The position numbers and the translations under genes are program-made. The notes beneath the pieces were generated by a model. The model searched no databases, was not told the origin of the DNA, and saw nothing but the letters and a program-made list of their open reading frames with translations. 64,000 bases of DNA from Peribolospora baueri (Eukaryota; Basidiomycota; Peribolosporomycetes; Peribolosporales; Peribolosporaceae): the NCBI GenBank assembly GCA_029717555.1, contig JAMDHS010000058.1, positions 1 to 64,000 of the forward strand. The letters run 5' to 3'. Position 1 is the first letter of the stretch, and the number at the start of each line of letters is the position of its first letter. This document shows positions 1 to 12,496 of this stretch, piece by piece.

Positions 1-17
1 GCGTTTCTCATACACCC

Positions 18-1832
18 ATGCTACCCTTACCCCTCCTCTCACTACTTACACTCCCACTCAGCGCATCGGCCCAAACCAAGCCGACTTACAGCGCAACTTA
101 CACCTACTCCCCACAGCCCTCCGCCTTACCCAGCACCACCGAGACGAACCAGTTCGGCACTAACGACTGTGGGACGACGAACGGACAGGCAAGTCTCTGT
201 CAGAACGCGTTCATCAACGATGTCGACGACTTGTGAGTCGTCGCTGTAAGGTCGCCGTGTCCTTCCCTTCTCGAACCTCACCCCGCCGTCCCATCCCACT
301 GCGCCAGCTGCCTCTGGGGCCCGCCCTACAGCGACGGCAAGAACGCCTCCATTGGCGAGACGGAGCGAATTGAAGTATCTTGGTGCACAAAGAGCGGTCG
401 CGGAACGCGGTTGTTCCCCGACGGCACCCTGACAAGTGCGCATTTCGTCAAGACGCCCCACTATGTGCAGGTCACTGGGACGGGGGATTTGTAAGTGGCC
501 TCCTTCGCTCGCTCCGTAGTGCCTCCGTGCCTCCAGTCGTAGGTCGCCTCATCCCTTGCCGATCCTCGATCGATCGGCAGCACCAAGATCGGCGTTCCCG
601 CTGGCGACCAAGGCGGAGAGCTTGACCCCCACGGCGCAGGTGAGTGTCGCGGCGCGGCGCGGCACCTGTCGTTCAGAGTCGCCTATCGTCCTCTGCGCCG
701 AACCCGTTTCCATCTCACCGTGGTGTTTTTTTTTCAAAATTAACTTAAAGATGGCAACGGCAACCCAATCGGTGGCCTCGTTTTCTCCTCTGCGTTCAGC
801 AACGGTAGTCTCGTTCAGGTGAGCACGATCGACGGGCGATGACGACGTCGGACACAGGACTTTTGGGACGCTCATCGCTCTCTCCGTCGGCTTCCCTTTG
901 TGCGGCCGTCTACGACACGCAGGTGCACGAGTGGATGACCTGTGAGTGCGAGACCGAGCGAGGCGAGCGAACCGGAGACGCGAAAAACGTCCGACCGACC
1001 AGCCAGCCAGCCAGCTCAATGCTCTTTCCTCCACGTCGGTGCGCCCGTCGGCGGAACAGTCATGAGCGCAGTTGACTTTTGTTTCCGGGCGTGTGTGGAC
1101 GGGAACATGTCTACTTTGTACTGCAAGCACACCTATGACGGTCAGCCGGCGTTCTTTCTGATCCACCGGCATGCGGGCATGTGCGGGCGAACCGGAAGGG
1201 TGAACTAGCTGACGGGTCCGTCTGTTTTCATTGTTATCGGCTCAGAGCTTGGCTGCGCTTGGAACATGCCGGCGAACTACACCGAAGGCATCTTTGAGAG
1301 CTGCGACGGAGACGATGACGCCATTGTCGGCGTTTACACGTCGTACGCGAACGGGTGCGCTCGTCGTCGTCGTCGTCGTCGTCGTCTTCACTTTCGTCCC
1401 TCGGGGCGAGCGTTGCATGTCGCTCATCTCTTTCTTCCCCTCGCCCCCTCGCCCCCCTTCGACAGTGGCTCCTACACCGGCTACTTCGACCAAACGATGA
1501 CGCTCGCAGGTACGCCCATCCCCGACCCTTCCCCCGCTGCCTCCTCCTCCAACTGCCGCTTTCTCTCCGGCGTCGGTGCCCCCACCTCCTCTCCATCTTC
1601 TTCTTCCGCTTCCTCCGCTTCCACTTTCTCCCATCCGACCACCGCCGCTGGGTCGTCGGGAACGCCATCATCGTCAGCGACGGTCCTGCTGTCCCCCACC
1701 GGCACCGGCACTGGGTCCGGCTCATCAGGCGCCGCCAACAACGGCGCCGTCCGAGGCGTTCATTTGAGCGTCATCGTCGTCAGCGGTGCGGCGGCGGCCG
1801 CCGTCGGCGTTGTCGCTTTCGCGGCCCTCTGA
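18..1832 (+). CDS. Macrophage-activating-glycoprotein-type secreted GPI protein
   Basis: Eight exons: 18-232, 308-490, 581-639, 751-818, 923-941, 1060-1140, 1246-1354 and 1466-1832. They sum to 1101 nt (366 aa) and every junction keeps phase. The N-terminus has a hydrophobic signal peptide ending near SASA. The body carries the hallmarks of the basidiomycete macrophage activating glycoprotein (MAG) family: CLWGPP, IGVPAGDQGGELDPHGA, DGNGNPIGGLVF, VHEWMTFMS, FCFRAC and GCAWNMPANYT. A Ser/Thr-rich stretch follows, then a C-terminal hydrophobic tail (SVIVVSGAAAAAVGVVAFAAL region) typical of a GPI signal. The protein is therefore expected at the wall or plasma-membrane surface. Its biochemical role is not known to me; the family name comes from an immunological screen. 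The start is the first ATG and gives the signal peptide. Exon 5 is only 19 nt. Family identity is strong; the last splice site (1354/1466) is the least certain. Confidence 0.86.
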
Positions 1833-3257
1833 CCGAGCGAGCGAGTCGTCCTTCACGCTTCGTCACTTCATCGCTCGCCACCCCTCTCACAAGCCTCACT
1901 TGAACTAAACTAGGTCAGCGTGAGCGCCGACCCTCGCCGGTGCTCTTTTCTTTCTCTCCCCTTCCTTCCTTCCTTCCTTCCTTCCTTCCTTCCTTCCTTC
2001 CTTCCTTCCTTCCTCTCTCTCTTCCTTCCCTTCTTCGCCCCTCCTTTCTTCGTTCTATCCGCTCTAGTCTACTATATGCTACTCTACTCTACTCTACTCT
2101 ACTCTACTCGCTCGCTTCATCCCCACGACGCGCGCACGGACACGGACACAGACACGACCGCACCATGTATCCAGACATCTCTTTACTCCCAACGCCGACG
2201 CCGACGCGGACGCGGCGATGAACTGACGAACGAACGAATGAACGAATGAACGGAGTACCTCTTCTCTCCTATATCGCCGTGCGATGCGATGCGGTGGCGC
2301 GTGGCATCTATCCGTGTGTGCATATACGCACGCACGCACACACGCACGCACGTATATGTCAGCCAGGCAAACAAGGCGAGAAGAGAAAGCCCAGGCAGGG
2401 CAGGGCAGGCAGGACCTAGTCCAGTGATTTCGATTCATTTCGTTCTTGTTTTCATTTCCTTCATCACCACGGCAACGACGGACGGACGAAAGGAGAAGGA
2501 AGGGCACTACGGGACGAAAACGGCACGAAGACAGGAGAACAGAAACAGAGCGAGACAGAACAGAACAGAACAGAACAGAACAGAACAGGACGGAGGGAGG
2601 ACAAGGCAGAAACACGACACCACGGGGACACGGATGGGAACGAAAACAAGAAGACAGGACAGGACAGGACAAGGCCTAAGGCTGGGTGGGCCGAGTTCGA
2701 TAGAGCGCAAGGAGGGAGCCGGACGATCCCCTCGCTCTCATCGCTTCCCTCCCGTCTGCCGACATCAACGACGGAAGTGGAAGAGACGGAGGAGAAGGCG
2801 ATGACAGCGTGAGGTCGGTCGGGTCGGTGCGGGGTTCGGCGAACGGGCCTTTCTAAAAGTACAACGGCGGGCGGAGGAGGGCACGGCAGCGGGGGGCGGA
2901 TAAGACACGAAGACGAGGAAAGACGAGGGAGGAGGAGAAAGGGTGGATATCGGATCGAAGCGACGCCCGAGTTACACTGGCACAAGTCCAAGTTGAACCC
3001 CGGCCGGCAGTGGAGTGCGAGGCAGATCAAAAAAGAAAATTAATACGAGAGACGAAGGCGAAGCGAAGAGAAGAATGGAAAAACAGCGACACGACGTGAC
3101 GCGGAAACGAAGGAAAAACGGAGTCCAGAACACAGCACGGAACTAGGCGAACGGAAAAAAAAAAGACCGGCGTACAGAGGACGCCGAGGTGGAGGAAAAA
3201 AAGCAAAGGAGAAGAGACGGCGAACTAAGAGAGCTGATTAGGTGGATGAAAGAATCG
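1833..3257. other. Low-complexity intergenic region
   Basis: No gene is supportable here. The stretch holds a CCTT-type tetranucleotide array (about 1960-2014), an ACTCT/CTACT pentamer array (about 2079-2108) and a GAACA pentamer array (about 2555-2590). The strand composition switches from pyrimidine-rich (1940-2060) to purine-rich (2480-3240). It contains the 3' flanks of two convergent genes, the MAG-type gene (+) and the zinc-finger gene (-). Confidence 0.7.
1960..2014. repeat. CCTT/CTTC tetranucleotide microsatellite
   Basis: About 13 uninterrupted copies of a CCTT unit lie in a longer pyrimidine tract. Such arrays are length-polymorphic and commonly non-coding; nothing suggests a gene function. 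Confidence 0.95.
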
Positions 3258-5380
3258 TCACGTAAGACGAACGGCCCCGGGCGGACCAAACTCCTTCCAA
3301 AAGGCCTCCGCCATGGCCGTGCTCATCCTGCCCTCGTCCTCGTCCTCGTCCTTCGTCGCCGCCGCACCCGTGCCATACGCTTTTCTAGTCGCCCCTTTCC
3401 GTGCCGCGGTCTCACGCCCCGCGTCGCCATCGTCAGCGCCGCCGCCATTTGTCGTCTGGTGGTGGTGCTGCTGATGGGAGGCGGCGGGAGAAAAGGTGAC
3501 CGCACTGAGGTCGGGCGCGGTAAGCTTCTCGTCGAGGCCGAAGGAGCGGAGGTTATGGGACGCTTCAAAGTCGAGGAGCAGCGAGGTAGGGTCCGCCACG
3601 CTGACTGCGCCGCCGCCGCCTGTCGTCGTTGTCGCAAGCCCTTCCGCAGCTGCCGCAGCAGCGGGCGAGTCGGAACAAAGCAGCGGGCTGCCCAGGTCGG
3701 CGTCATGGGGGAACGACGGGGAGATGGGGGACAGGGCGTCGTCCCAGTCCGGTCCGGCTCCGCGGCCGGCAGCAGAGGCGGTGGAAGAAATGGAGCCACT
3801 GGAGCCGGGGCTGGAGACGTTGGCGCCGCGGCCGGTTCCGCCGACAAGAGAGGGTACGGAGGAGCCCATGCTGAGCGCGGATCGGTCAGAAGGCGAAGCG
3901 TCGAGAGATAGGGCGGCGGTGGCGACAGAGATAGAGTCGCGGTGCGCCCTTCGAGCCGAGGGCGCGTGCGTGGCGGCCCACTGGGAGTGGGAGTGAGCGG
4001 GGACGGAGATGCCGACGGAAAGGGACATGGCGACAGAAGTGGTGGCGGGGATGAAGATGCCAGGGTGGCCAGCGGCGGCGGAGGTGCCGACGGTCGTCGC
4101 GTCTTCCGGCCGCTGTGGCGAGAGGCCAAAGTCGAGGTCGGAGACATCGATCTGCCGAAGGGCGGGATCGATCATCTCGTCACCTGGGGCGCCACCACCG
4201 CGAGCGTGCGGGTTGTGATTCGCGCCGGCCGAGTGCTGAGCGGAGAAGCCAAAGGCGTAATACTGAGGCACATGGGCCCGGGTGGGAGAGACCATGTGCA
4301 CGGCGGGGTCGCCGCCGGCGTGATTCATGGAGGAGATGGCAGCAAATGGGTTGTTAAGCGAGCCGTAGGCGTTAGCGTGATCGGCGCTGTGGGCATGAGC
4401 GTGTTGGCCAAACGAGTTGAGGAGGGCGGGGATGTGGACGGCGCTGAAGAAGGGAGGGTTTGGCAAGCTGACGCCTGCCGGTGCTCCCGCGGAGGGCGAG
4501 GAAGCGGAGGAGAAGGAAGAGTTCATGTCGGTCGAGCCGGCGGACGAGGTGTTGGCGACGAGGGTGGCGCTGGACTGAGGGAACCAGTTCGTCCAATCGG
4601 CGGGCAGGCTTGCGCTCATGCCGGCTGCCTGAGCGTGAAGAGAGGAGAAATCAAACTCGGGCTGCTGTTGCTCATGTGCGGCGGTGGTGGGAGAGAAGGC
4701 GCTGATCCTGTCATAGTCGACGGCTGCTCCGTCGGCGCCCTCGTGTTCGAAGGCCAGCTCGTCCTCTTCGGTGATGCCGTCTTCAGCCATGCTGCCGGTA
4801 GACGAGGCAGGGCTGCCGAGGACGAAATGCTCGCCGATGCTGCTCCGTCTCTCGGTGAAGAAGGCGGAGTCGACGGAGACAGCGGAGGTGGTGGAGGCGG
4901 TGGAAAGGCGTCGGCCGCGGCCCTTGGAGATGCTCGAGATGGAGGAGACGGTCTTTCCGCCATTGGCGGCGGCAGCGGCAGCAGCAATGGCGGCGGCGGC
5001 CTTTGCGGCGGCCTTGGGCGGTCTAACAGGTTTGTCGGAGTGGTGTACTCCTCGCAAGTGACGGACGAGCGTATCGCTGGGGAGGGAGGACGGCGTGAGC
5101 GTGACGTCGACTCCTTTATTATTTCATCTGCGGCGAGGATATCACTCACTGCCTGCTGAACGACTTTTGACATTCCGAGCAGGGGAACGGGCGGTCCTTG
5201 GTGTCTGTGAGGGGGGGGAGGATATTCACACAGTCGAAGGTGAGCGAGTGGCCTGGCGTCGGTTGGACGGAAGGAGTGCTCACGGGTTCTCTCGTGCCTC
5301 TGGAGGTGCTCGGTCTTTGCAAAGGCGTGCGGGCAGAAGCGGCACGTCTTGGTCTTGAGGGCCGTCTTGGGGGACGGCAT
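3258..5380 (-). CDS. C2H2 zinc-finger transcription factor
   Basis: Three exons on the minus strand: 5380-5284, 5204-5150 and 5076-3258 (1971 nt, 656 aa, all phases close). Two adjacent C2H2 fingers sit at the extreme N-terminus. Finger 1 uses C13, C16, H29 and H33 (CRFCPHAFAKTEHLQRHERTH). Finger 2 uses C41, C44, H57 and H62 and is completed only when the second intron is removed (CSECQKSF/SRHDTLVRH). The linker THTKDRPF resembles the classic TGEKP linker. The remaining ~590 aa are low-complexity (Ala, Ser, Gly, His runs) with an acidic patch, as in many fungal C2H2 regulators with disordered activation regions. It should be a nuclear DNA-binding regulator; the target genes cannot be read from sequence. 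It resembles the broad fungal two-finger class (Adr1/AmdX/Klf1-like), but I do not assign an ortholog. Upstream lies a 7.1-kb gene-poor region. Confidence 0.85.
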
Positions 5381-5445
5381 GACGACTAGACTAGACTAGA
5401 CTAGGGCGCGGGAGGGTAGCAAGGAGGGGAGTTTGGATGTGGAAG

Positions 5446-5533
5446 TGGTTGTGGTCGTCGTTGTCCTTGTCAGTGTTGTCGTAGTCGTAGTCGTGGTCGT
5501 GGTCGTGGTCGTGGTCGTTGTCGTGGTCGTCTC
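5446..5533. repeat. GTC/GTG-rich simple repeat
   Basis: A degenerate GTCGTG/GTCGTA array lies about 70 bp upstream of the zinc-finger gene start. It lies in the likely 5' UTR or proximal promoter of that gene. Confidence 0.85.
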
Positions 5534-6233
5534 GTTCGACTCGACTGGACAGACTTTTGATCGAGGGAAGGGGAGCCAAGGCGTAGGAGTAAGAAGAAAT
5601 CTAATGGAGGAGTGTCGGGGGAGGGTCAGGACGAAGGTGGATGGTGGTGAGTGGCAAGGCGGAGGAGAGGATGGGCGGGAGTGCGATGGTGGTGATGGAG
5701 TGAAGAAGGCGACGCGAAGGAGGGCGAGAGAGAGAGGGAGCGAGGAGAGGAGAACGTCAGACGGAGTGTCAATCAGCCAGCGTTTAGTGTCCGTCCGTCC
5801 GTGGCCAGTGTAGCAGTCGAGTCCGTGTGCCTGTCCTGTGTCCGTCCGTTCGTGTCTGACAGCCGAGGCCGTCGTCCGACCGATTATTGACAGACAGACA
5901 GACTGACTGACTGTCTGTCTATACTCTGTCTATAGTCTGTCTATCCTTTCCGTCTGTCCGCCCTGGCGCGTCGACTCGGCCCAGTCGAGCGAGTGCGGAG
6001 GCGGAGGCGAAAGCGGGGGAAGGGCCGAAAGAGAAAGGGCAAGGGAAGGGCAAGCGGCGGACGGAGGAGGAGGACGGGCAGAAAAAAAGAGGCGCAGAGG
6101 CGGACAGGGCATGCAAGCAAGCAAGAAAGACAAGGCGAGGCGAGGCGAGAGAGGGAAGAGAGGAGAGTAGCGGTTGGCAGTCAGATGGGATGGGATGAGA
6201 TGGGATGGAGAGAGAGAGGGCAGAGGGACGCAG

Positions 6234-6264
<31 letters not shown>

Positions 6265-9200
6265 ACTGAGGCAGGCACGGACGCGGACGGAGCGAGGCAC
6301 GACGGCATCAATCAGACTTGGCCAGCCAGCCAAAGACGACAGCGACAGCGAAATTATGGGCGGCCTGGTCTGGCCTCGCTCGCTCGCTCCCCCAACCTTG
6401 GATCGCACCAGCCGGCCGGCCGAAAAGAAAAATCTGGGGTAACCACTTGGTCCTCTCGGCTCGGCCTGCACTCCGCCCCGTCACCTTCAGCCGACACGCC
6501 ACGCGACAGCCGGCGCACCAGCCGAGCCGCGCCGAGACCAGGCGAGGAGAGGCCTCGGACGAGTCGGCTCGTTCCACCCGTCTCGCCGCAGCAGCACGAC
6601 GCTAAACCAAGTTGCGGTGACTAAGACGCAGCAAGCAGCGCGCAGCGCACTCTTATTATTAGCAGCTGCCTTACGGTACCGTACGGTACTGTAACAACTT
6701 AGCGCGCCCGGTGGCGCTAGCTAGCGCATGAGTGCCTCGTTAACGTGAGACCGCCCGTCCTATCCTAACGTAAGCGCCATCCCACGCCTAAGTGAAGTGA
6801 AGCTCACCGACCGGCCGACCGTTGTGTTTCGCCGCCAGCGTGCAAGACAGACACCGTCGACGCAACATACAACTGCGTATACGCACGCATACGCAGCGCG
6901 CTTTCTCACATTTCGCTTTCACTTTCGCTCCTCCGTTCCTATTCATCGCGGAGATCGAAGTAAATCAGCCTACCCCACACCCCCAGGCTCGCCTCTGCCG
7001 CCGAGTCCGGCGATCGGACACCTCCTCTCTCTGTCCGTCTGTCTGTCATACAGTGTATGTACGTATGTACATGCGCATATGTGTGTATGTAGCGTCGATC
7101 GCCGGAATCGCGGGACGTGCTGCAAACGCACTGCCACGCCACGCCCGGTACGTGGATGGATAGATAGATGGATGGATCGGCGCACGTAGGCCGCGTTTGC
7201 TCATCCCTTCGATTGAGCGCTCGATCGAAGCGAGCAGTCGCTGCTGCTGGTGGACTGACTCGGCCAGACGTGCCCGAGCGTCGTGAGACAAGTCATTGCT
7301 GCGCCGTGCCGTGCCGCCTGCCGAGAGGGATAGGATCCCCCAGATGCATCTACATAGCCCCGGGCCCTTCTTACCCCGCCTCGCCGGCCCGCGACAAGCC
7401 GCACCCGCGCGTCGGTTCCGTGCCTTGTTTCGCCCTCCTAGCCTTCCTAAGGAGGGCGAATCGTCTCCGTCGACGGAGAAGGAGAAGGAGAATGGAAAGG
7501 AGTGGCTGGAACAAAATGACCCGTCGCGTCCAGTCCAGTCACTCGCCTCGCCTAGGCTAGCCATGTGTCTCACCTCACATCTCTTGTGTACGTGCGCCTG
7601 GCTGGCGAGCGAACCGGTTGGACCGACCTAGCAAGTGCTGACGACGTTGGGGCCCCCCACCCCCGCCTTCGCCTTCGTTCGACAGCTCGAGCCAGCGGCC
7701 AGAGCCATTCCACGCTTTGCATCCGGATGGATATGCACGCACGCACGCACAACGTACACACGCAGGCACACACGCATGTCCGTCCGTCTGTCCGTCCAAC
7801 GTACGTACGTAGCGTACATATGCACGCGATCGGGTGCGCTTTTTTGCTTTTGCTTTTTTTTTCTGTCTTCTGTCTCGCTTAGCAGTGCAGTGCAGTGCCC
7901 TCGTTATCTTTTTTTTTTTTTTTTTTTTCACTTGGTCAGAGCGTTTCCTCCCATGCGGCACGCCTTGACCATTCTCCCTCTCCTTCCGCGCCGCCACTAC
8001 GCAAGAGTCGCTCTTGACCGCTCATGCACGCACGCACCCACCCACCCACCCACGGAAAACTCAGCTCGGCGACTTCGACGGATGGGACCACGGCGTCTTA
8101 ACGGCGCTCTGACGACACGGCGTCTTATCCGGCCCTGGTTCCATGTGGTCTGGTCTGACTAATATGACGTTCTCCCTCCGTCGGCCGCGTGATAGACGTG
8201 AAATACCGAAATTAGCCCAGCTAACAACTTCCGCCCTCATCACACTCACTGCCTCCCCTCGCCCTCTGCCTCAGTCTGCCCTCCCTCTGATCTCTCTGTG
8301 CTGGGCTGGGCGCCTCCGGCCTGGGCGGTGCGCAGCGGACGGGTATGCGTTTTGCCCCAACCCTTTCTTCTGTCCGCCCCCGCCGAGCATGGTAGCTCGC
8401 TTCGTGTTCGACGCTCGATGTTGGACGTTCGCTGGCCGTCTTTCGACGGACGCGTATTTCTTTCTTTTTCTTTTTTTTTGCGCGCCTCGACTCGTCCGAC
8501 AGGCAGGCCTAGACCGCCTGGCCGCTCTTCCCTTGTTCGTTAGTTTGATAGCGAACCCGTTCCGTCGTCTTCACTGTCATCCCCCCGGTCCCTCCATTAT
8601 TGATACGCTTAATACGTACGCGTACGGCCTGCGCGCGAATGGCTCCCATTAAGTGCCACCATGCACTCCTGCCTCGTGCTCCGGAGCCAAGCCGCCTGTC
8701 TGTCCGGCTCGTGTTCGACGTAATTGGCTGCGTGCGTGTGGCTTCTGTGGGCCCTGGGCGGACGGACAGTGGCCGCGCGCGACGCGGGGCTCCGCATCTT
8801 TCTTTTTGTCCGCGCCGGCCTTTCTCGCCCTTTTCTCGACGCGCTCTTGCGTCACCGCTCGCGACAACTCTTTGAGTCTACGTTGAGACCCCGGGGCGTT
8901 GCCAGCGGTCAGGCCAAACCGGGTCGAGTATAGTCGTGTCCCGTTATCAGGTTCGCGACACGTTCCAACCAACAACCACCGTTCCTGCCTCTACGCTTAC
9001 TTTTACTTCTTACTGCAGGCGAGCGGAACCGGCTGCCTTTACATACATGATCGGAGGCGTCAATGACTATCGGCGCAGTCCGTCTGTCTGTCCCCCGTCA
9101 CCTCCGTCGCATACGCCCGCCCAAGAGAGACTCGCCTTGCCCCCGTTCCGCGGCTCCAAGTATTTCCCCTGCCTCCCCCGCCTTCCCACACCCACCTCTC

Positions 9201-9742
9201 TCTCGTTTTCCTTTGTTCGCGGCGTTTTCCTTCCGCTCTATTCCCGCCCTCCTCTCCAACCAAAAAAGAAACGTCTTTCGCGCCCTGCCTTTCTTTCCGT
9301 CCATCTAGGCACATGCGCAAAGCGATGCGGAGCAGCATGGAAACCCGCTTCGCTTCCGCGCTGCCAGTGCCCACGCGCCACGCTGCATGCGTGCATGTCT
9401 GGGGTAAGTAGACGGGGGGTACAGCGTACGGGGTACAGCGTCCACGGGCCTCAGGGAACGCCTGCCTGGTCGGTCAACTCGACCCGACGTCGACCATCGT
9501 TCAACGTACACATCGGATGTTCAGTTTCCACGCAATCCCCTCGCGCTCGCTCGCTCTCGCATGTCCACGCACACGCACACGCACGGCTAGGCTAGGGCCC
9601 GAGCCAACGGCATGATGGACCATGGACCATGGCACGAGATGGCCACCTCGGGCGGCGGCGATCGCACGTTCTACTGAGTTTTCTTTTTAGTACCACAGCA
9701 CCCGTCTCGCCGCCCCGCGCCGATCTGACCGTCGTCGTCAAC

Positions 9743-9771
9743 GATCGAACGAACGAACGAACGAACGAACG
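9743..9771. repeat. CGAA tetranucleotide microsatellite
   Basis: About seven tandem CGAA units in non-coding DNA. Confidence 0.9.
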
Positions 9772-12496
9772 CCTTCGCCGAAGCGCGCATTTACTTACTT
9801 GTTTGCCCGTCGATCGGGAGAAAGGGTCGCGGCGGCTGGGTAGTTAGGCGACTCATTCGTCAGGTCTATCGATGGCTCGTGCGATGATGAGGTTCTGCGA
9901 CAATGTGCGTTCGCACTTCCGTTGTCGTCGTGAACCCGACGACGACGACTCGGAATCGTATCTGCTCGACCGATGTGTGTCGCCGCGAGTGAGCGATGAG
10001 AGTGTTTCAAGTCTTCCTTGTGGAAAAGGCGGGTCAACGCGCTGCTCGGTCGCAGTTGTATATGCCAATCCTTCGAGAAGAGCACCCCTTGCGCACGCGA
10101 CCGCGCTTGTTCTCCGATGCCAGCCAGGTTCGCTGCACAAAACGTGTTCCGATTGGGAAGGGAAGAGGAACTTGGCCTAGCCGAGGCGGAGACGACGTCT
10201 TGCCTTCGAATAGGCGCGCCTTGGAAGAGGAAGACAACGGCGGTCCTCGGAGGGTCCGTCCTAGAATCTATCTCGCTGCATTACGAGACGACCAGCTTGT
10301 CCATCTAGCGAGCACGGTGCGATCCGAGCTTCGTCGATGATCGTGGCCTATAGCACAGCTCACAACTTAAACTCACCTGTGTGCTTATTTCTCATTCTCT
10401 TTAGCCTTCCTCATTTCCTCGCCGTTTAGGTCGTTCCTGACACGCGCCGGCTCTCTCTGTCTTCTCCTTCTTCCTGGTCTTTGCCGCCTCTCTCCTTTCC
10501 TCCTCTCTCCTTTCCTCCTGTCTCCGCCCTCTCTCTCTCTCGCTCCTTGGCCTGTCTCGACTAAATTAAGTCTCAACCTTCCTCGTTCCTGCTCTCGTGA
10601 GTGTCCTGACATACACTTCAGCCCGGCAGCCCCCGACATTTCTCATCGTTCTCGGGCTCTCGGGCTCTTGTCATTGTCTCCAATTTAAGAATATCTCCGT
10701 CTCTCTCATTAGCCTCAGCCCTCCGTTAGCCGTATAGAAAACGGACATCCTTCGTCCGCGCCGTCATAACGGCCTATCGTCCTCTGGCTTCCTTCATTGC
10801 TCTTTTTGAGAGGATACTAGCAGATACTCTTGCGATCTCTTCGTCTTCCAAGTCCACTCAGTCCACACAGTGCCGGGCTGATTTCTCTTTCTCTTCGACG
10901 CTGGCCTGCTTCCCTACTTCCCACGACTTTGCTTCTGTCTTCTTCTTTGACTCCCGCGCTTCCAACCGAGGTGAGCGGCTAGCTTACCCCGCCCCCTACC
11001 TCTTCTGGCCACCGTGGAGCTGCGCATCCGAAATTGAGCCTCCAATATCTCCGCGTCTCGCCCAAGGACGTCAGTTACGGTGGGAGTGCGAATCCGCCCC
11101 GGTAAGAAGGTTCGTTCTCACCCGAATGGCAGCTTTATATATGGTAGACGTCATCAATTTGAGAACAAGAAAATCTTAAGAATGTGACTCGCGGTTTGAG
11201 AAAAGTACACAACTTGGAAGGCGCTGGTACCCTGGCGCGATAGTATTGTTAAGACGTCGATTGAGCGTCCAGAGATGTCAGCTGCTCCATCAGCCTGATT
11301 GTGTTCGTCATACCATGGTCAGAAAATACGCCACTTTGTGCAGATTGGGTGAGGCTATCCAACGCCGGTTCGTGCTCGAGCGCGCCAACCCAGCCAGGAG
11401 ACGAGCGATTGGGAGCGGTCTCGGATCGCGTCGGGGACGGATTCTCCAAAGACTTGAGGAGGCCGGCCGGACATGAAGGAGAACATGCGCATAAAAAGAA
11501 TGCAGGACGGAGTAAAAAAAAGTGTAAGAGGACATTGCATTGACGGTCAGTCGACGGTCTACTCGACGTTCGACCTGCCCAGCTGTCCGAACTGTCGGCG
11601 GCATCGTCAAACCGGGCGTCATCTGTGAGGCAGCCGTTGGAAGGGGGTGTACGAACCAAATAGGACCTAGCCCAATATCTTCGCGTGCGGATACGGGGTG
11701 AGGGGGGCCAAAGGAAGCGAGAAGAAGGGGAAAAAGCGGTGGAGGGTTGAGCATCGCTCTTTTGTTAAGTTGTCCCACACGGCCAGCACCTTGGGTGCCG
11801 AGATAGATAGGATAGATAGATGCTCACCTGGCCAATTCGCCCTTTTCTGTCTCATCGATGAACTGATAGGAGAGAGGGGGGGGAGGGAAAGCGTGCGTTA
11901 GCGATCGAGGTCTATACGAGCTCGGTTATGAGGGCCGTACGTCGTCGTTGGAGCTCGTCGGCAAGACGGTCTGGTGAGCGTCCGTTTTTTTGGCCTCCCC
12001 CCCTCCTTTTTCTGGAAGGGAAGCTCTCATCTGACGTGTCATGCCGTGACGTGACGCGAACGTCCATCGTCGATTCGCCTTCCTAATGTGCCAGGCTTGG
12101 ACGTGCGGAGCCCACCCCGTATTTGACATAACAATCTCCATCCTGGCTTTTTGAATGTCTACTCGTTATTGTCGCGGACAACATGTGGCTCGCCACGCAG
12201 CGGGAAGGGTGGTCGAATTGGAACGCGGCCGATACGTTTGTCGCCTCACCCTTCCAGCGCTCGTCTCTCTTAAAGCGAGGCTTGGAAGTTTCCTCGTCTG
12301 GAAATTGATCTGACCCTCACCATCTCCCCTTCCACGCCTCGACATCACGTGCGCTGATCGGACTCGAAGCAGCGAGATGACGATGACCAACGCTCGCCTT
12401 CATATCATTTACCAACGTCGCCCTTTCCGTGCTGATTCGTTTCTTTCTCATCCAAGGGATCAAGGACGTCAGGCGACAGAATCACAGTTTGTTGAT

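Larger units (their letters stand above)
5381..12496. other. 7.1-kb gene-poor, microsatellite-rich region
   Basis: I find no gene I can support across this stretch. It contains simple arrays: GTCGTG-type 5446-5533, CCAGA about 6234-6266, a poly-T run about 7907-7929 and CGAA about 9743-9771. Reading frames are short and unrelated to known families. The most coherent unassigned frames are on + near 9872-10340 and on - near 11249-11659; neither shows splice-linked conservation I can recognise. The left end must hold the promoter of the minus-strand zinc-finger gene and the right end the promoter of TIP41. Undetected ncRNA or fast-evolving spliced genes are possible. Confidence 0.6.

Noticed and set aside
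3942-5159. 405-aa plus-strand frame opposite the zinc-finger gene
   Set aside because: Gly/Arg/Val-rich shadow of a Ser/Ala/Pro-rich coding exon; no motifs, and the minus-strand model has clear zinc fingers.
9872-10340. Plus-strand frames in the gene desert as a small gene
   Set aside because: Two overlapping frames of similar length, no family wording and no convincing splice link; not enough to call.
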